64,000 nucleotides of DNA from Burkholderiaceae bacterium (GCA_947450605.1 CANFWB010000001.1:42744-106743), one strand, 5' to 3'; shown: positions 28,241 through 38,527, numbered from the stretch's first letter. The notes: a model not told the origin generated them from the letters alone. Made by a program: numbers and translations.

Positions 28241-29131
28241 ATGGCTACAAAGAAGTCTCCAGCAAAAAAGAAAGTAGCTACTAAGGTGGTAAAAAAAGCC
28301 CCTGCAAAGAAAGCCGTTCAGAAAGTTGTCACCAAAAAAGTGCCAGCTAAAAAGGCCGTAAAAAAGGTAGTGAAAAAACCAGCAGCTAAAAAGGTTGTTG
28401 CTAAAAAAGCAATTGCTAAAAAACCGGTAGCTAAGAAGGCAGTAAAAAAGGTTGTGGCGAAGAAGCCTGCAGCCAAAAAACCTGCCGTCAAGAAAACTAC
28501 CAAGAAGTCCGCTAAGGCTAGCGCCCCAAAACAACTGAAAGTCGATCAATATGGGCTCGAGGAAGACGACGAGTTCTATGGCCTGTACTTTGCGAAATCT
28601 ACCAAAAAGGGTTTGGTTGAAGTGAAGCCCTGCACCTTCTCATTGATGTATTGGTGGAAAGGCCTGCTTGGCTACCCTGACATGATCGAAATCTCCAAAG
28701 ATAGCAATACAGCCATGTTGCAATTTGAGTCCACTTTTGGTGGCGGCGATTCCGGTGAAACAGAATTGACAGAAAAAGATGTGTTCGATGTGGACCACAT
28801 TATTGAAGTTGATGAGGAAGAGCAATTAGTTTCTCTCTACTCTTATGTACCGATTCCTGTTCCAGAAAAGCTGATTGGTGCATTAGGCTTATCTATTCTG
28901 AATATCAACCCAGAAACCCGTTATGGCAACTTAGAAATTTGCTCTACGGATAATGAGGATGGACAGAATGAGCACTTCCTTCGCTATCGTGCTGCTACCT
29001 ATTTGCGTGGCGTGAAATCTGGCAAGGTTGAGGCTATTGAAAGCATGGTTACCAATGGCTCAGAATTCTTCGGTCTGGCTTTAGATGCAATGTGTGTGAA
29101 TAAATCTATTAAGAAATGGTTGCTGAGCTAA
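28241..29131 (+). CDS. histone H1-like Lys/Ala-rich N-terminal tail fused to an acidic C-terminal domain of unknown function
   Basis: ~90 aa of KKxxAKK/AKKAVKK repeats, then a ~190-aa non-repetitive acidic domain. Confidence 0.75.
   Translation: MATKKSPAKKKVATKVVKKAPAKKAVQKVVTKKVPAKKAVKKVVKKPAAKKVVAKKAIAKKPVAKKAVKKVVAKKPAAKKPAVKKTTKKSAKASAPKQLKVDQYGLEEDDEFYGLYFAKSTKKGLVEVKPCTFSLMYWWKGLLGYPDMIEISKDSNTAMLQFESTFGGGDSGETELTEKDVFDVDHIIEVDEEEQLVSLYSYVPIPVPEKLIGALGLSILNINPETRYGNLEICSTDNEDGQNEHFLRYRAATYLRGVKSGKVEAIESMVTNGSEFFGLALDAMCVNKSIKKWLLS
28250..28520 (+). repeat. degenerate tandem repeats encoding the (K/A/V)-rich tail
   Basis: Recurring GCTAAAAA(A/G)G-like units. Confidence 0.65.
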
Positions 29132-29156
29132 TCGCTAGCGGTCAACTTAACCTAGA

Positions 29157-29456
29157 TTAATAGGTATTACACATAAAAATGTAGGTCATAGGAAAGCGAT
29201 CGTTCACTGTTTTACGTGTCTCAACAATAGTGGCGCTTCGCTTTCCTAGTTTTTTACACTCCTCTACTGCGGCCACCTGAGCCTCAGTATCTTTCGCGGA
29301 TTTGGGAGCATGCACCCCAACCGTTCCATCAGACTGTCGATAGACCCCAAACTCGCTTGGCGGCGTCGAGCACGCTAATAAAAGAGATCCTGCAGATAAG
29401 GCCAAAATGGATTTGCAAATTTTCATTAGAAAGCCAGGAAATAGAATGGGTATCAA
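29157..29456 (-). CDS. small putative lipoprotein
   Basis: Signal peptide with LLLACS lipobox. Confidence 0.55.
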   Translation of the reverse strand: MIPILFPGFLMKICKSILALSAGSLLLACSTPPSEFGVYRQSDGTVGVHAPKSAKDTEAQVAAVEECKKLGKRSATIVETRKTVNDRFPMTYIFMCNTY

Positions 29457-29472
29457 TCCATTCTAGCGAGTT

Positions 29473-30546
29473 TTACTTGTAACCCACCCGATCCAACAAT
29501 CTTTGGGCAGCAATTTGGTTTTTACCAATGGCCGCAATCGAGATATTCTCCGCTTTAAATGGTCCCAACATTTTCAGCCCTTCATTTTCAATCTTGACCG
29601 ACTTCACTGCGGGCCACTCGTTATTACCGTTGGCAAAATATTCTTGCGCTGAATCGCTGGCCAAGTAATCGAGAAACTGGATGGCTGCTTGAGGATGTGG
29701 AGCGTTCTTGGCGACCCCTCCTCCAGCAATATTGATGTGGGCGCCAGTAGTTTTTTGGTTGGGCCAAACAAATCCAATTTTTGAAACAATGGCCTGGTCT
29801 TCTGGCTTGGTCGAACGCAAGAGTCTGACTAGGTAATAAGTATTGGTTAATGCAACGCCACACTCACCAGACGCAACAGCTTTAATTTGATCGGTATCAC
29901 CACCTCTTGGGGGGCGAGCCATATTTGTTACCACTCCCTTAGCCCACTCTTCAGTTGCAGCCTCACCGCGACGCTCAATCATCGCGCCAATGAGCGACAA
30001 CATATATGGGTGGGCGCCTGAACGCGTGCAAACCTGTCCTTTATTCACCGGGTCAGCCAATTTCTCATAAGTGTCCACATTCTGCGGGCTGACCTTAGCT
30101 TTGTTGTAAACCACCAAGCGCGCTCTAGTCGAAAAACCAAACCAAGTAGAACCCTCTGGATCTGGTTTTGAGCGCAAGTTTGCCGGAATGCGGCTCTCTA
30201 AATAGGGAGACTGAATTGGCTTAAAGAAGCCATCAATTTGTGCGCGCCATAATCTGGCCGCATCCACCATCAAAATAACATCGGCAGGACTATTGGCCCC
30301 TTCGCTTTTTAATCTCTCAGCGAGCGCATTGTCATCCGCTTCAATACGATTAATCTTAATGCCCGTCTTTTTGGTGAAGTCGCTATAGAGCGCCTCATCC
30401 GTCTGGTAATGGCGGGCTGAATAGAGATTTAACTCCTTGGACTCCTGAGCCTGTAGGGGCATGGCTAGGCAGCCACTCAGTAGTAACGCACTAAGACTGA
30501 GAATTTTTTGTATCTGTTGATTTGCCATTGCGGTATTGATGATCAA
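29473..30546 (-). CDS. fbpA: Fe(3+) ABC transporter substrate-binding protein
   Basis: ELNLYSARHYQTDEALYSDFTKKTGIKINRIEADDNALAERLKSEG is typical FutA/FbpA. Confidence 0.92.
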   Translation of the reverse strand: MIINTAMANQQIQKILSLSALLLSGCLAMPLQAQESKELNLYSARHYQTDEALYSDFTKKTGIKINRIEADDNALAERLKSEGANSPADVILMVDAARLWRAQIDGFFKPIQSPYLESRIPANLRSKPDPEGSTWFGFSTRARLVVYNKAKVSPQNVDTYEKLADPVNKGQVCTRSGAHPYMLSLIGAMIERRGEAATEEWAKGVVTNMARPPRGGDTDQIKAVASGECGVALTNTYYLVRLLRSTKPEDQAIVSKIGFVWPNQKTTGAHINIAGGGVAKNAPHPQAAIQFLDYLASDSAQEYFANGNNEWPAVKSVKIENEGLKMLGPFKAENISIAAIGKNQIAAQRLLDRVGYK

Positions 30547-30573
30547 AATTAGAGTAAATCTAATTTATCACAA

Positions 30574-30592
30574 ATACGAATGATTATCAATT
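30574..30592. promoter_or_regulatory. Fur-box-like site
   Basis: Minus-strand AATTGATAATCATTCGTAT carries the core TGATAATCATT; between fbpB end and fbpA start. Confidence 0.5.
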
Positions 30593-32156
30593 AAGATTTA
30601 GAGATCACCCTAGAAAGCAGGAAAACAGGAAAAAGACCAACCAAAACAATGGTTAGGGAAGGTAAAGCCAATTCGGCTAAGCGTTCATCAGCAGCCAATT
30701 GATAGGCTGCAACCGCCAAAGTATCAAAGTTAAATGGGCGTAGCAACAGGGTTGCGGGTAACTCCTTCATGACATCCACAAAGACAAATAGACCTGCAGT
30801 GATCAAGCTACGTTTTAGAAGCGGAATATGTACTCGCTTGAGAATCTGCATCCTAGAGAGCCCCAGCAATGCCGCTGAACCATCCATCGATGGCGTGATG
30901 CGAGAAAGTCCCGTCTCTACGCTTTGTAGACTGGAGGAGAGAAATCGAACTAAATAGGCGTAAACCAATACCAGCAAACTGGCCGACATCCACCAAGCCA
31001 ATTGAAAGATTTCTAAAAAAGAAAGGATGCCGATCGCCAACACGGCACCTGGCAGCGCATATCCAAATCCCAGCAAGCGATTGACCCAGCTTAAGCGTGC
31101 ATTCATTCTCACTGAATAGGCAAAAAATACTGCCAGCAGTACTGAGAGAACAGCAGTCAGAATGGAGACCGATAAGGAATTTCTTAGCCAATCTAAATAC
31201 CGTATGTCGATATTGAGACCTTGCTTATATAGCAACTGCAGCAGTGCAAAGGCGGGCAATAAAAAACCGCACAGCAGTGTGAGGCCACAAAATACAAATG
31301 CAAGCATGGCAGCCTTGCCATGCAATACCTTGGCTAGCGGCCTACTTTGTGATGAAGATGCATAACGTAATTTTGAGCGGCTGCTTTGCTCAACAAAAAA
31401 GATGAGTAAGACAAAGCTTAAAAGGCCCAAAGCAAGTTGAACAGCTGCCACGCGATCCCCAAAGGAAAGCCAGGCTTTAAAGATGCCGGTAGCAAAAGTC
31501 TGGACACCAAAGTAAGACACTGCACCAAAATCTGCCAAGACTTCCATGAGCGCTAAAGCCATACCAGCAAAGATGGCTGGTCTTGCCATGGGTAGGACCA
31601 ACTTGATCAATCCCTGGAATGGGCTGTAGCCCAGCGTTTCTGAAACCTCAATCAATCGACCACTGCGCTCTAAAAATGCAGTGCGTGTAATGAGGTAGAC
31701 ATAAGGAAAGAGGCAGAATGAAAATGACCAGATGGCGCCACTCATCGACCTGGGATCTGGAAAGAACCATAAGGAATCCACGCCAAGCAAAGTGCGCAGC
31801 GTACTTTGTATCGGGCCTGAAAATTGCAAGAGATCCACAAACAGATAGGCCATCACATAGGTGGGTACAGCTAAGGGCAAAATTAAAGCCCACTCAAATA
31901 CTTTCTTACCCGGGAAATCGTAGCTTGCAATAATCCAAGCGTTGCCCACCCCCAAAATAAATACCCCTACCCCGACACCAAGAATGAGCACCAAGCTAGA
32001 GACAATGTAGCCACCAAGTACAAAGTTCCAAAGATGACTGAGGGTGCCCGTAGCCACCAGCGCATTCTCAGAAAAGAGGAATGGCGCTGCCAAGCCGAAG
32101 AGGGGCAAAAATAACAAAAGAGCAAGGGGCACCACAATCCGATTCATCAAATCCAC
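30591..32156 (-). CDS. fbpB: iron ABC transporter permease
   Basis: Fused permease with two BPD-like halves; neighbours fbpA and fbpC. Confidence 0.92.
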   Translation of the reverse strand: MDLMNRIVVPLALLLFLPLFGLAAPFLFSENALVATGTLSHLWNFVLGGYIVSSLVLILGVGVGVFILGVGNAWIIASYDFPGKKVFEWALILPLAVPTYVMAYLFVDLLQFSGPIQSTLRTLLGVDSLWFFPDPRSMSGAIWSFSFCLFPYVYLITRTAFLERSGRLIEVSETLGYSPFQGLIKLVLPMARPAIFAGMALALMEVLADFGAVSYFGVQTFATGIFKAWLSFGDRVAAVQLALGLLSFVLLIFFVEQSSRSKLRYASSSQSRPLAKVLHGKAAMLAFVFCGLTLLCGFLLPAFALLQLLYKQGLNIDIRYLDWLRNSLSVSILTAVLSVLLAVFFAYSVRMNARLSWVNRLLGFGYALPGAVLAIGILSFLEIFQLAWWMSASLLVLVYAYLVRFLSSSLQSVETGLSRITPSMDGSAALLGLSRMQILKRVHIPLLKRSLITAGLFVFVDVMKELPATLLLRPFNFDTLAVAAYQLAADERLAELALPSLTIVLVGLFPVFLLSRVISKS

Positions 32157-32224
32157 AATCCGTTTAGACTCTAGCTAGGTATTTAACCATTAGCGTCATT
32201 AGCATTAATGAGAAAATTATAGGG

Positions 32225-33313
32225 ATGAACTCCGCTCGCACTCTACTTTCCATCAAAGCACTGGAGATTGACTACCCCAGTCGAGACGGCCATGGCCGTG
32301 TAACCGCCGTTAAAGACCTTAACCTGAGCCTTGCCCAAGGTGAGATTGGCTGCTTACTAGGCTCATCCGGGTGCGGAAAATCTACCGTCTTAAGAGCAAT
32401 TTGTGGGTTTGAACCAGTGAAGTCTGGGGAGATTTTGCTACGAGATAAGGTGGTCAGCTCCACCTCGGTCCATCTCCAAACCAACCAAAGAAAAGTGGGC
32501 ATGGTCTTTCAGGACTTCGCCCTCTTTCCACATCTAAGTGTTTTAGAAAATATTGCTTTTGGCTTGCAACACCTACCAAGCGCCAAAAGAGCTTTGCTAG
32601 CCATGGAGTGGCTCAAGAGAGTCTCCCTGGCAGATAAGGCGGATGCCTACCCTCATGAGCTCAGTGGCGGCCAACAACAACGCGTGGCACTGGCAAGAGC
32701 CATGGCTCCAGAGCCTGATTTAATCCTGCTCGATGAACCTTTCTCCAGCTTGGATATTGAACTCAGGGAACGACTTGCGGGTGAGATGCGCGAAATTCTT
32801 AAAGCAAATAACATTACCGCCCTGTTAGTAACGCATGATCAATTTGAGGCCTTTGCTATTGCCGATAAAGTAGGCGTAATGACAGATGGAAAAGTAATTC
32901 AGTGGGATGCTCCATACGAGCTGTATCACAAGCCAGCCAATCGCTATATCGCTGACTTCATTGGTCGTGGCGTATTTGTGAAGGGCATCGTACAGCAACA
33001 CAACAAAGTCAAAATTGAGCTGGGTGAGCTCGATTTAGAAGAAGATCGCAGCAAAGAAGTTGGGAAAGAGATTGATGTTTTATTGCGTGCTGATGATATT
33101 CAGCATGATGACAACAGCACCATGCAAGCAGAGGTGGTACGCAAGACCTTTAGAGGGGCCGACTTTCTATACACCCTCAAACTCGCATCTGGTGTTGAGA
33201 TCTTTGCTTTTGTACCGAGCCACCACGATCATGCGATTGGTGAAAAAATTGGCATCCACTTGGTAGCCGATCACGTTGTGACCTTTTCCGATGAGGCGCC
33301 CCCAACTCACTAG
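32225..33313 (+). CDS. fbpC: iron ABC transporter ATP-binding protein
   Basis: LLGSSGCGKSTVLRAI; ELSGGQQQRVALARAMAPEPDLILLDEPFSSLD. Confidence 0.92.
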   Translation: MNSARTLLSIKALEIDYPSRDGHGRVTAVKDLNLSLAQGEIGCLLGSSGCGKSTVLRAICGFEPVKSGEILLRDKVVSSTSVHLQTNQRKVGMVFQDFALFPHLSVLENIAFGLQHLPSAKRALLAMEWLKRVSLADKADAYPHELSGGQQQRVALARAMAPEPDLILLDEPFSSLDIELRERLAGEMREILKANNITALLVTHDQFEAFAIADKVGVMTDGKVIQWDAPYELYHKPANRYIADFIGRGVFVKGIVQQHNKVKIELGELDLEEDRSKEVGKEIDVLLRADDIQHDDNSTMQAEVVRKTFRGADFLYTLKLASGVEIFAFVPSHHDHAIGEKIGIHLVADHVVTFSDEAPPTH

Positions 33314-34326
33314 TAATATGTGAGCGCAGTCGCTTTGCCCTTGAAAATACGGTAAGAAAACAGCGTATATCCAAGGATGGTGGGTAACACCACGATTGCA
33401 CCCCAGAAAATAACCCAAAGCGACTCAGTGGCTGCTGCCGCTTGCCACAATGTGACCTTGCTAATAATGACGTAAGGAAAAATGCTGTAAGCAATCCCAA
33501 AAAAAGCCAACCAAAAGATGGCAACTACACAGGCAAATGGAAGCCACTCTTGCTGGATAGACTTTTGCTCCAGTGCATTGATAAACCGGTGCGTGAGTAG
33601 AAATAAAATACCAGTAGCAACGGGTATTGGGGAGAGCCAAATGATTTGTGGCCAGGCAAACCACTTATGCATAATTTCAGGACTGAAATAAGGTGTTGCA
33701 AGAGAAACTAAGGCAATACCCAGTCCAGTTAACCAGAGGCTTTTCTTTGCCCATCGAAATGCTTTTTGCTGGAGACTTCCCTCAGTCTTCAAGATTAGCC
33801 AAGCAGACCCTAGCAGCACGTAACCAGCAGGCAAACACAAACCCACCAATAAGGAGAATAGCCATCCTAAAACCCCTGAATCAAATCCCACGATGAGGCG
33901 CCCAATCATGATGCCTTGCGACACAGAGGCAATCAAACTACCAAGATAGAACAATAAATTCCAAAGCGGTTTTTGCTCAATGTTCACTTTGACCCTAAAG
34001 TCAAACGATACACCCCGCAAAATTAGCCCTAGCAACATTACGGCTACTGGTAAATAAAGCTCAGTCAATATCTGCCCATGAGCTAAAGGAAAGGCGACTA
34101 ACAGCAAACCCACACCCAAGACAATCCATGTTTCATTAGCATCCCAAAAAGGCCCAATGGATGCAATCATCATATCTTTGTCTGCATCGGTACCGCGATT
34201 GAGCAGCATCCCAATACCCAAGTCATAGCCATCTAGAACGACGTAGGAAAGCATGGCAATACCCATTGCAACAAAGAAAAATAAAGGCAGCCAAACTGAG
34301 GCTTGAGTGAAGTCCATTGAGCTCAT
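33310..34326 (-). CDS. cydB: cytochrome bd-type ubiquinol oxidase subunit II
   Basis: MLSYVVLDGYDLGIGMLL...GPFWDANETWIVLGVGLLLVAFP. Confidence 0.93.
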   Translation of the reverse strand: MSSMDFTQASVWLPLFFFVAMGIAMLSYVVLDGYDLGIGMLLNRGTDADKDMMIASIGPFWDANETWIVLGVGLLLVAFPLAHGQILTELYLPVAVMLLGLILRGVSFDFRVKVNIEQKPLWNLLFYLGSLIASVSQGIMIGRLIVGFDSGVLGWLFSLLVGLCLPAGYVLLGSAWLILKTEGSLQQKAFRWAKKSLWLTGLGIALVSLATPYFSPEIMHKWFAWPQIIWLSPIPVATGILFLLTHRFINALEQKSIQQEWLPFACVVAIFWLAFFGIAYSIFPYVIISKVTLWQAAAATESLWVIFWGAIVVLPTILGYTLFSYRIFKGKATALTYY

Positions 34327-34329
34327 GAA

Positions 34330-35703
34330 TTAGACTCCAAAAGGGGTAAATGAAGAACCTGTGCTCTTGGGAGCTGGGTGGCTCTGCACATGATTCTCAT
34401 CGGCTTGGCGAGCTAAATAGAACACCACCCATATATAAGCAGATAACAAGCCAGCATACAGGAGCAAATAAGCAAATAAGGTTGAGAAGATCATGCCTGC
34501 TGGCAAGGTCGTCACAGCCTGAGCCGTAGTGAGAACCCCAGTGACCAAATAAGGCTGGCGTCCAATCTCCGTGACATACCAGCCTGACAATACAGCAAGC
34601 CAACCAGAGAAGGTCATGGCCACCAGAACTCTCGCCATCCATTTGGGTAATTGACGATCTTGCCGAAGCTGCCAGCGCCCTACCCAAGAGCATAAGAGCA
34701 TCAGCACACCCATACCAACCATGACCCGAAAAGCAAAGAAAACAGGGGCTACAGGAGGGATCTTATCTCCAAAATCATTTAATCCCTTCACCTCGCCGTC
34801 CAAGCTATGGGTTAAGTACAAAGAGGCTAACTTTGGAACGCTAATCTCATACTGATTGCTGCGTGTTTTTTGATCTGGAACCGCAAAAATGACCGCAGGA
34901 ACACCGGAGCCACCCTCCCAAATTCCTTCCATCGCCGCGAGCTTGGCAGGCTGATGCTGGAGCGTGTTCAGACCATGCATATCGCCAAGCATGATTTGAA
35001 AGGGAATCAAAACCATTGCTACAGTCAGAGATAGTTTCATCACCATCAAATTGGCTGAGGATTGACTGTTACGCAGATAGCGATAAGCAGAGATACCAGC
35101 CAGCAAGAAAGATACTGTCAGAAAAGATGCCAGCATCATGTGCCAAAAACGGTATGGCATTGATGGATTGAAAACAATAGCTAACCAATCGACCGCATAG
35201 GCTTTTCCATCAACCATCTTAAATCCCTGGGGGGTTTGCATCCAGGAATTCAAAACAATGATCCAGAATGCAGACAGACTGGTTCCAAAGGCAACCAAAA
35301 ATGTAGCCACTGTATGAACCAATGGAGAAACTCTTTTGGCGCCAAACAACATGACACCCAAGAAGGTGGCCTCCAAAAAGAAAGCGGTTAATACTTCATA
35401 TGCCAGCAATGGTCCGGCAATATTGCCTACTGTCTCCATATACCCAGGCCAGTTAGTGCCAAACTGGAAACTCATCGTGATGCCACTCACCACACCCAAT
35501 GCAAAGGTTAGGGCAAAAATTTTGACCCAAAATCGGTAGGCTTCATGCCAATGGTCATGGCCAGTGCGAATGTGCTGGATCTTAAAAAAGAATAGAAACC
35601 AACCAAGTGCGATGGAGATCGTTGGAAATAAGATGTGAAATGAAATATTCGCACCAAACTGAATACGGCTAAATAAAAGCGAATCAAGCACGGCAGCTCC
35701 CAA
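34330..35703 (-). CDS. cydA: cytochrome bd-type ubiquinol oxidase subunit I, short form
   Basis: SRIQFGANISFHILFPTISIALGW, GTNWPGYMETVGNIAGPLLAYEVLTAFFLEATFLGVMLFG; 457 aa. Confidence 0.93.
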   Translation of the reverse strand: MGAAVLDSLLFSRIQFGANISFHILFPTISIALGWFLFFFKIQHIRTGHDHWHEAYRFWVKIFALTFALGVVSGITMSFQFGTNWPGYMETVGNIAGPLLAYEVLTAFFLEATFLGVMLFGAKRVSPLVHTVATFLVAFGTSLSAFWIIVLNSWMQTPQGFKMVDGKAYAVDWLAIVFNPSMPYRFWHMMLASFLTVSFLLAGISAYRYLRNSQSSANLMVMKLSLTVAMVLIPFQIMLGDMHGLNTLQHQPAKLAAMEGIWEGGSGVPAVIFAVPDQKTRSNQYEISVPKLASLYLTHSLDGEVKGLNDFGDKIPPVAPVFFAFRVMVGMGVLMLLCSWVGRWQLRQDRQLPKWMARVLVAMTFSGWLAVLSGWYVTEIGRQPYLVTGVLTTAQAVTTLPAGMIFSTLFAYLLLYAGLLSAYIWVVFYLARQADENHVQSHPAPKSTGSSFTPFGV

Positions 35704-35967
35704 GAGATATAAGGGTACTTTTGTATTGTGTCATTAATTTGATATTGCCGTGAGTCCAAAAAATCCTTTTTAAAGGCTGTTTGAGGCAAATACTGAGATG
35801 ACAGAATCAAACAATAAAACGACCTATAAAAAAAGGGGGTACACACCCTTTAATGAAAAGCACCCTACTTTCCAACTCAGCAGAAAATGACAATTTCAGA
35901 TACATTGGTCAGCTAATTGAATCAGCGCAATCACGAATTACCCCTTTAACTCACTACCAATTTTTAT

Positions 35968-36651
35968 ATGAATGATGGCGTCCCCCTCTCGGAAGTAATC
36001 CGCAAACGTATTAAGGCTAAAAAAGCACGCTTTCATGCCAACGACAATATTTCTGCCTTTATTCAGCCGGGGGAATTGGATGCCTTGGTAGAGGAAGTCT
36101 CCGAGAAAATGCAGGCCGTTTTAGAGAGCCTCGTGATTGATACAGAGAGTGATCACAACACCAAAAATACCAGCAAGCGGGTTGCCAAGATGTTTGTGAA
36201 CGAGGTTTTTAATGGTCGCTATGTGGAGCAACCTTCGCTGACAAAATTTCCCAATGTCAGCCACCTCAATGAGTTAATGATTATTGGCCCTATTACAGTC
36301 AGAAGCGCCTGCTCACACCATTTATGCCCAATCATGGGTAGGGTATGGATTGGGATACTGCCAGACAAGAACTCAGCCCTCATTGGACTGTCCAAATACT
36401 CCCGCCTCACCGAGTGGGTCATGTGTCGCCCGCAAATTCAGGAAGAGGCGGTTGTAGAGCTAGCGGATATGATTGAGAAAAAAGTGAAGCCAACGGGTGT
36501 TGCGATTGTGATGGACGCAGATCATTTCTGCATGCAGTGGCGAGGGGTGAAAGACTCAGACTCGAAGATGATCAATAGTGTAATGCGAGGCTCTTTCTTG
36601 AAAGACTCCAATTTGCGTCGAGAATTTTTATCACTGATTGAACGTCGCTAA
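35968..36651 (+). CDS. folE: GTP cyclohydrolase I
   Basis: TSKRVAKMFVNEVFNGRY, CSHHLCPIMGRVWIG, GLSKYSRLTEW. Confidence 0.92.
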   Translation: MNDGVPLSEVIRKRIKAKKARFHANDNISAFIQPGELDALVEEVSEKMQAVLESLVIDTESDHNTKNTSKRVAKMFVNEVFNGRYVEQPSLTKFPNVSHLNELMIIGPITVRSACSHHLCPIMGRVWIGILPDKNSALIGLSKYSRLTEWVMCRPQIQEEAVVELADMIEKKVKPTGVAIVMDADHFCMQWRGVKDSDSKMINSVMRGSFLKDSNLRREFLSLIERR

Positions 36652-36673
36652 TCAAGATCACCAAGAGCGTCCA

Positions 36674-37069
36674 ATGACATCAACGGCCTGTATAGAATTA
36701 AAAGATCTTCATCTGAATGTCCAAATTGGGACGTATGCTCCTGGGGCTACTATCCCCGACCGGCATCTACTGGATCTGACTTTATGGATTAACCCGAGAC
36801 TTATTTTGATCTCAGATGATCTGATGGATCGGGTATTTGATTACGATCCCCTCGTCATTGAAATTGATCGCTTGGCTGCCGATGGTCATTATGAGACCCA
36901 AGAAAGATTGGTCACTAGAATAGTTGAATCATGCGCTCGGTATACCGAAATTCAGTCTCTCGAAATTAGACTTAGTAAAACCCCCGTTCGGGAGGGTTCG
37001 GGCACACTAGGCATCAAGCTAGGTGTCGATGCAAATACCCTCACCAGCATGAGAGCAAGCAAAGCATAG
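36674..37069 (+). CDS. dihydroneopterin aldolase-like protein
   Basis: CIELKDLHLNVQIGTYAPGATIPDRHLLDLTLWI; next to folE. Confidence 0.75.
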   Translation: MTSTACIELKDLHLNVQIGTYAPGATIPDRHLLDLTLWINPRLILISDDLMDRVFDYDPLVIEIDRLAADGHYETQERLVTRIVESCARYTEIQSLEIRLSKTPVREGSGTLGIKLGVDANTLTSMRASKA

Positions 37070-37073
37070 GGGC

Positions 37074-37733
37074 TTAAGCTTCTTCCTGAAGAGCCTCAAC
37101 CAGATGGTCATACTTGAGAAAATTTTCACGATGCCTTCTATAGAATAAAAGCCCCTGATTCAGGCTGGCTACCGTGGCACCCTGCTCGCGCATTTTGTCC
37201 CAGAGATTCCAGTCCTCTTGTGGGTGCACGCCATCAACATACCTTCTTTTGTAGCCAACTTGCTGACCTAGGGCTGTGCGATACATCATCGAGCCATGGT
37301 GCTTTCCTTCTCGGTCCCAATATAAATCCCCTTGATGGGACTTAGTCTCGCCAGGAACGCGATCATGAATCTCTTCTTTTAACTCGCCAGTAACAACAAT
37401 GTCATAGGTAACAATGTCGGCACGAGCATTTGATAATAATTCAATCGCGTCAGATCTAAGCCAGTTATCAGCGCCTATGAAAAGAACATACTCCGTATCC
37501 ACCCTCATTAATACATCATGAAAGTTATCTACCGTCCCCAAATTATGGGATCGAAGAATGTATTCAATATCAGGATACAACCCAGGCAAGTGACCGCAAT
37601 CATGCGCGCCATCATCAACAAATACAATTCTGTTGGGTGCGAGCGTTTGGGATAGGAGGGATTCAATGCAGTGGGCTGCAAGGTGACCGTACTTATAAGA
37701 GGCAATAACGACAGTAATCATATTGCTGGGCAT
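37074..37733 (-). CDS. family 2 glycosyltransferase
   Basis: MITVVIASYKYGHLAAHCIESLLSQTLAPNRIVFVDDGAHD. Confidence 0.85.
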   Translation of the reverse strand: MPSNMITVVIASYKYGHLAAHCIESLLSQTLAPNRIVFVDDGAHDCGHLPGLYPDIEYILRSHNLGTVDNFHDVLMRVDTEYVLFIGADNWLRSDAIELLSNARADIVTYDIVVTGELKEEIHDRVPGETKSHQGDLYWDREGKHHGSMMYRTALGQQVGYKRRYVDGVHPQEDWNLWDKMREQGATVASLNQGLLFYRRHRENFLKYDHLVEALQEEA

Positions 37734-37855
37734 TAGACCATGAAATCATGATGCCTGAATGAAGCCCCGCTTTAAACCCCGCAAATACCCATACGCCCTT
37801 ACAAATAACCCACTTTCTCCTCCAACCCGCGTGATCGAAAAAGACAAATACAGAA

Positions 37856-38527
37856 TTATTTTTTATCGAAGTCTTTACTCTGCAAAAAATGATACTTCTG
37901 TAATTTTCTTGCCTCATCCATACGCATTCCCTCTCGAATATTTTTCCTCACAATATTTTCCTTGGCGGTAATTTCTTCTGCGTAAGTGAGAACTTGTTCC
38001 TGCATTTGACTTGGGATGACTACGACACCATCCGGATCGCCGCAAATGAGATCCCCAGGAATCACATTGACACCCCCGATCTGAATTGGCACCTGCAATC
38101 CAGCCAACTGAATCCGACCCTTGCCCGTTCTCATCCAATATCCACTACTATAGATTGGGTAGTTTAATTGGCGACATAAAGAGACGTCCCGATTAATACC
38201 GTCGATTACCGTGCCCGCCACCTTCCTCTGGTGCGCCATCTCCGTAAGTATGTTTCCCCACGTAGTCATATCATCGCGTCCACGATTATCAATTGCAATC
38301 ACGCTACCTGGAGGAACATCGTCAATATATTCTCCAACGTTGCCGTCTTCATCAAAATTCGCTGGACGATATAAAACAGTGTATGCATGCCCAACCATAC
38401 GGAAGTTAGGATCACAAGCTGAAATTTTGTAGCATTGACCATTGATTCCCGACCGATCCAGTGCGTCACTAATGGCTGCACAATCGAGTCGCTTGGCTCT
38501 TTCGATAAATTGATTTCCTGCGTCCAT
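37856..38527 (-). CDS. RraA family protein / HMG aldolase-like
   Basis: GSVIAIDNRGRDDMTTWGNILTEMAHQRKVAGTVIDGINRDV. Confidence 0.88.
   Translation of the reverse strand: MDAGNQFIERAKRLDCAAISDALDRSGINGQCYKISACDPNFRMVGHAYTVLYRPANFDEDGNVGEYIDDVPPGSVIAIDNRGRDDMTTWGNILTEMAHQRKVAGTVIDGINRDVSLCRQLNYPIYSSGYWMRTGKGRIQLAGLQVPIQIGGVNVIPGDLICGDPDGVVVIPSQMQEQVLTYAEEITAKENIVRKNIREGMRMDEARKLQKYHFLQSKDFDKK

Noticed and set aside
28250-28520. Repeat-rich stretch considered as a possible CRISPR-like or satellite array
   Set aside because: Repeats are degenerate, lack unique spacers, stay in frame and encode a basic protein tail.
28160-28549. Antisense ORFs (129 aa and 61 aa) rich in Phe/Leu opposite the Lys/Ala tail
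   Set aside because: Low-complexity shadow ORFs produced by the AAA/GCT-rich repeats of the + strand gene; no RBS or family resemblance.
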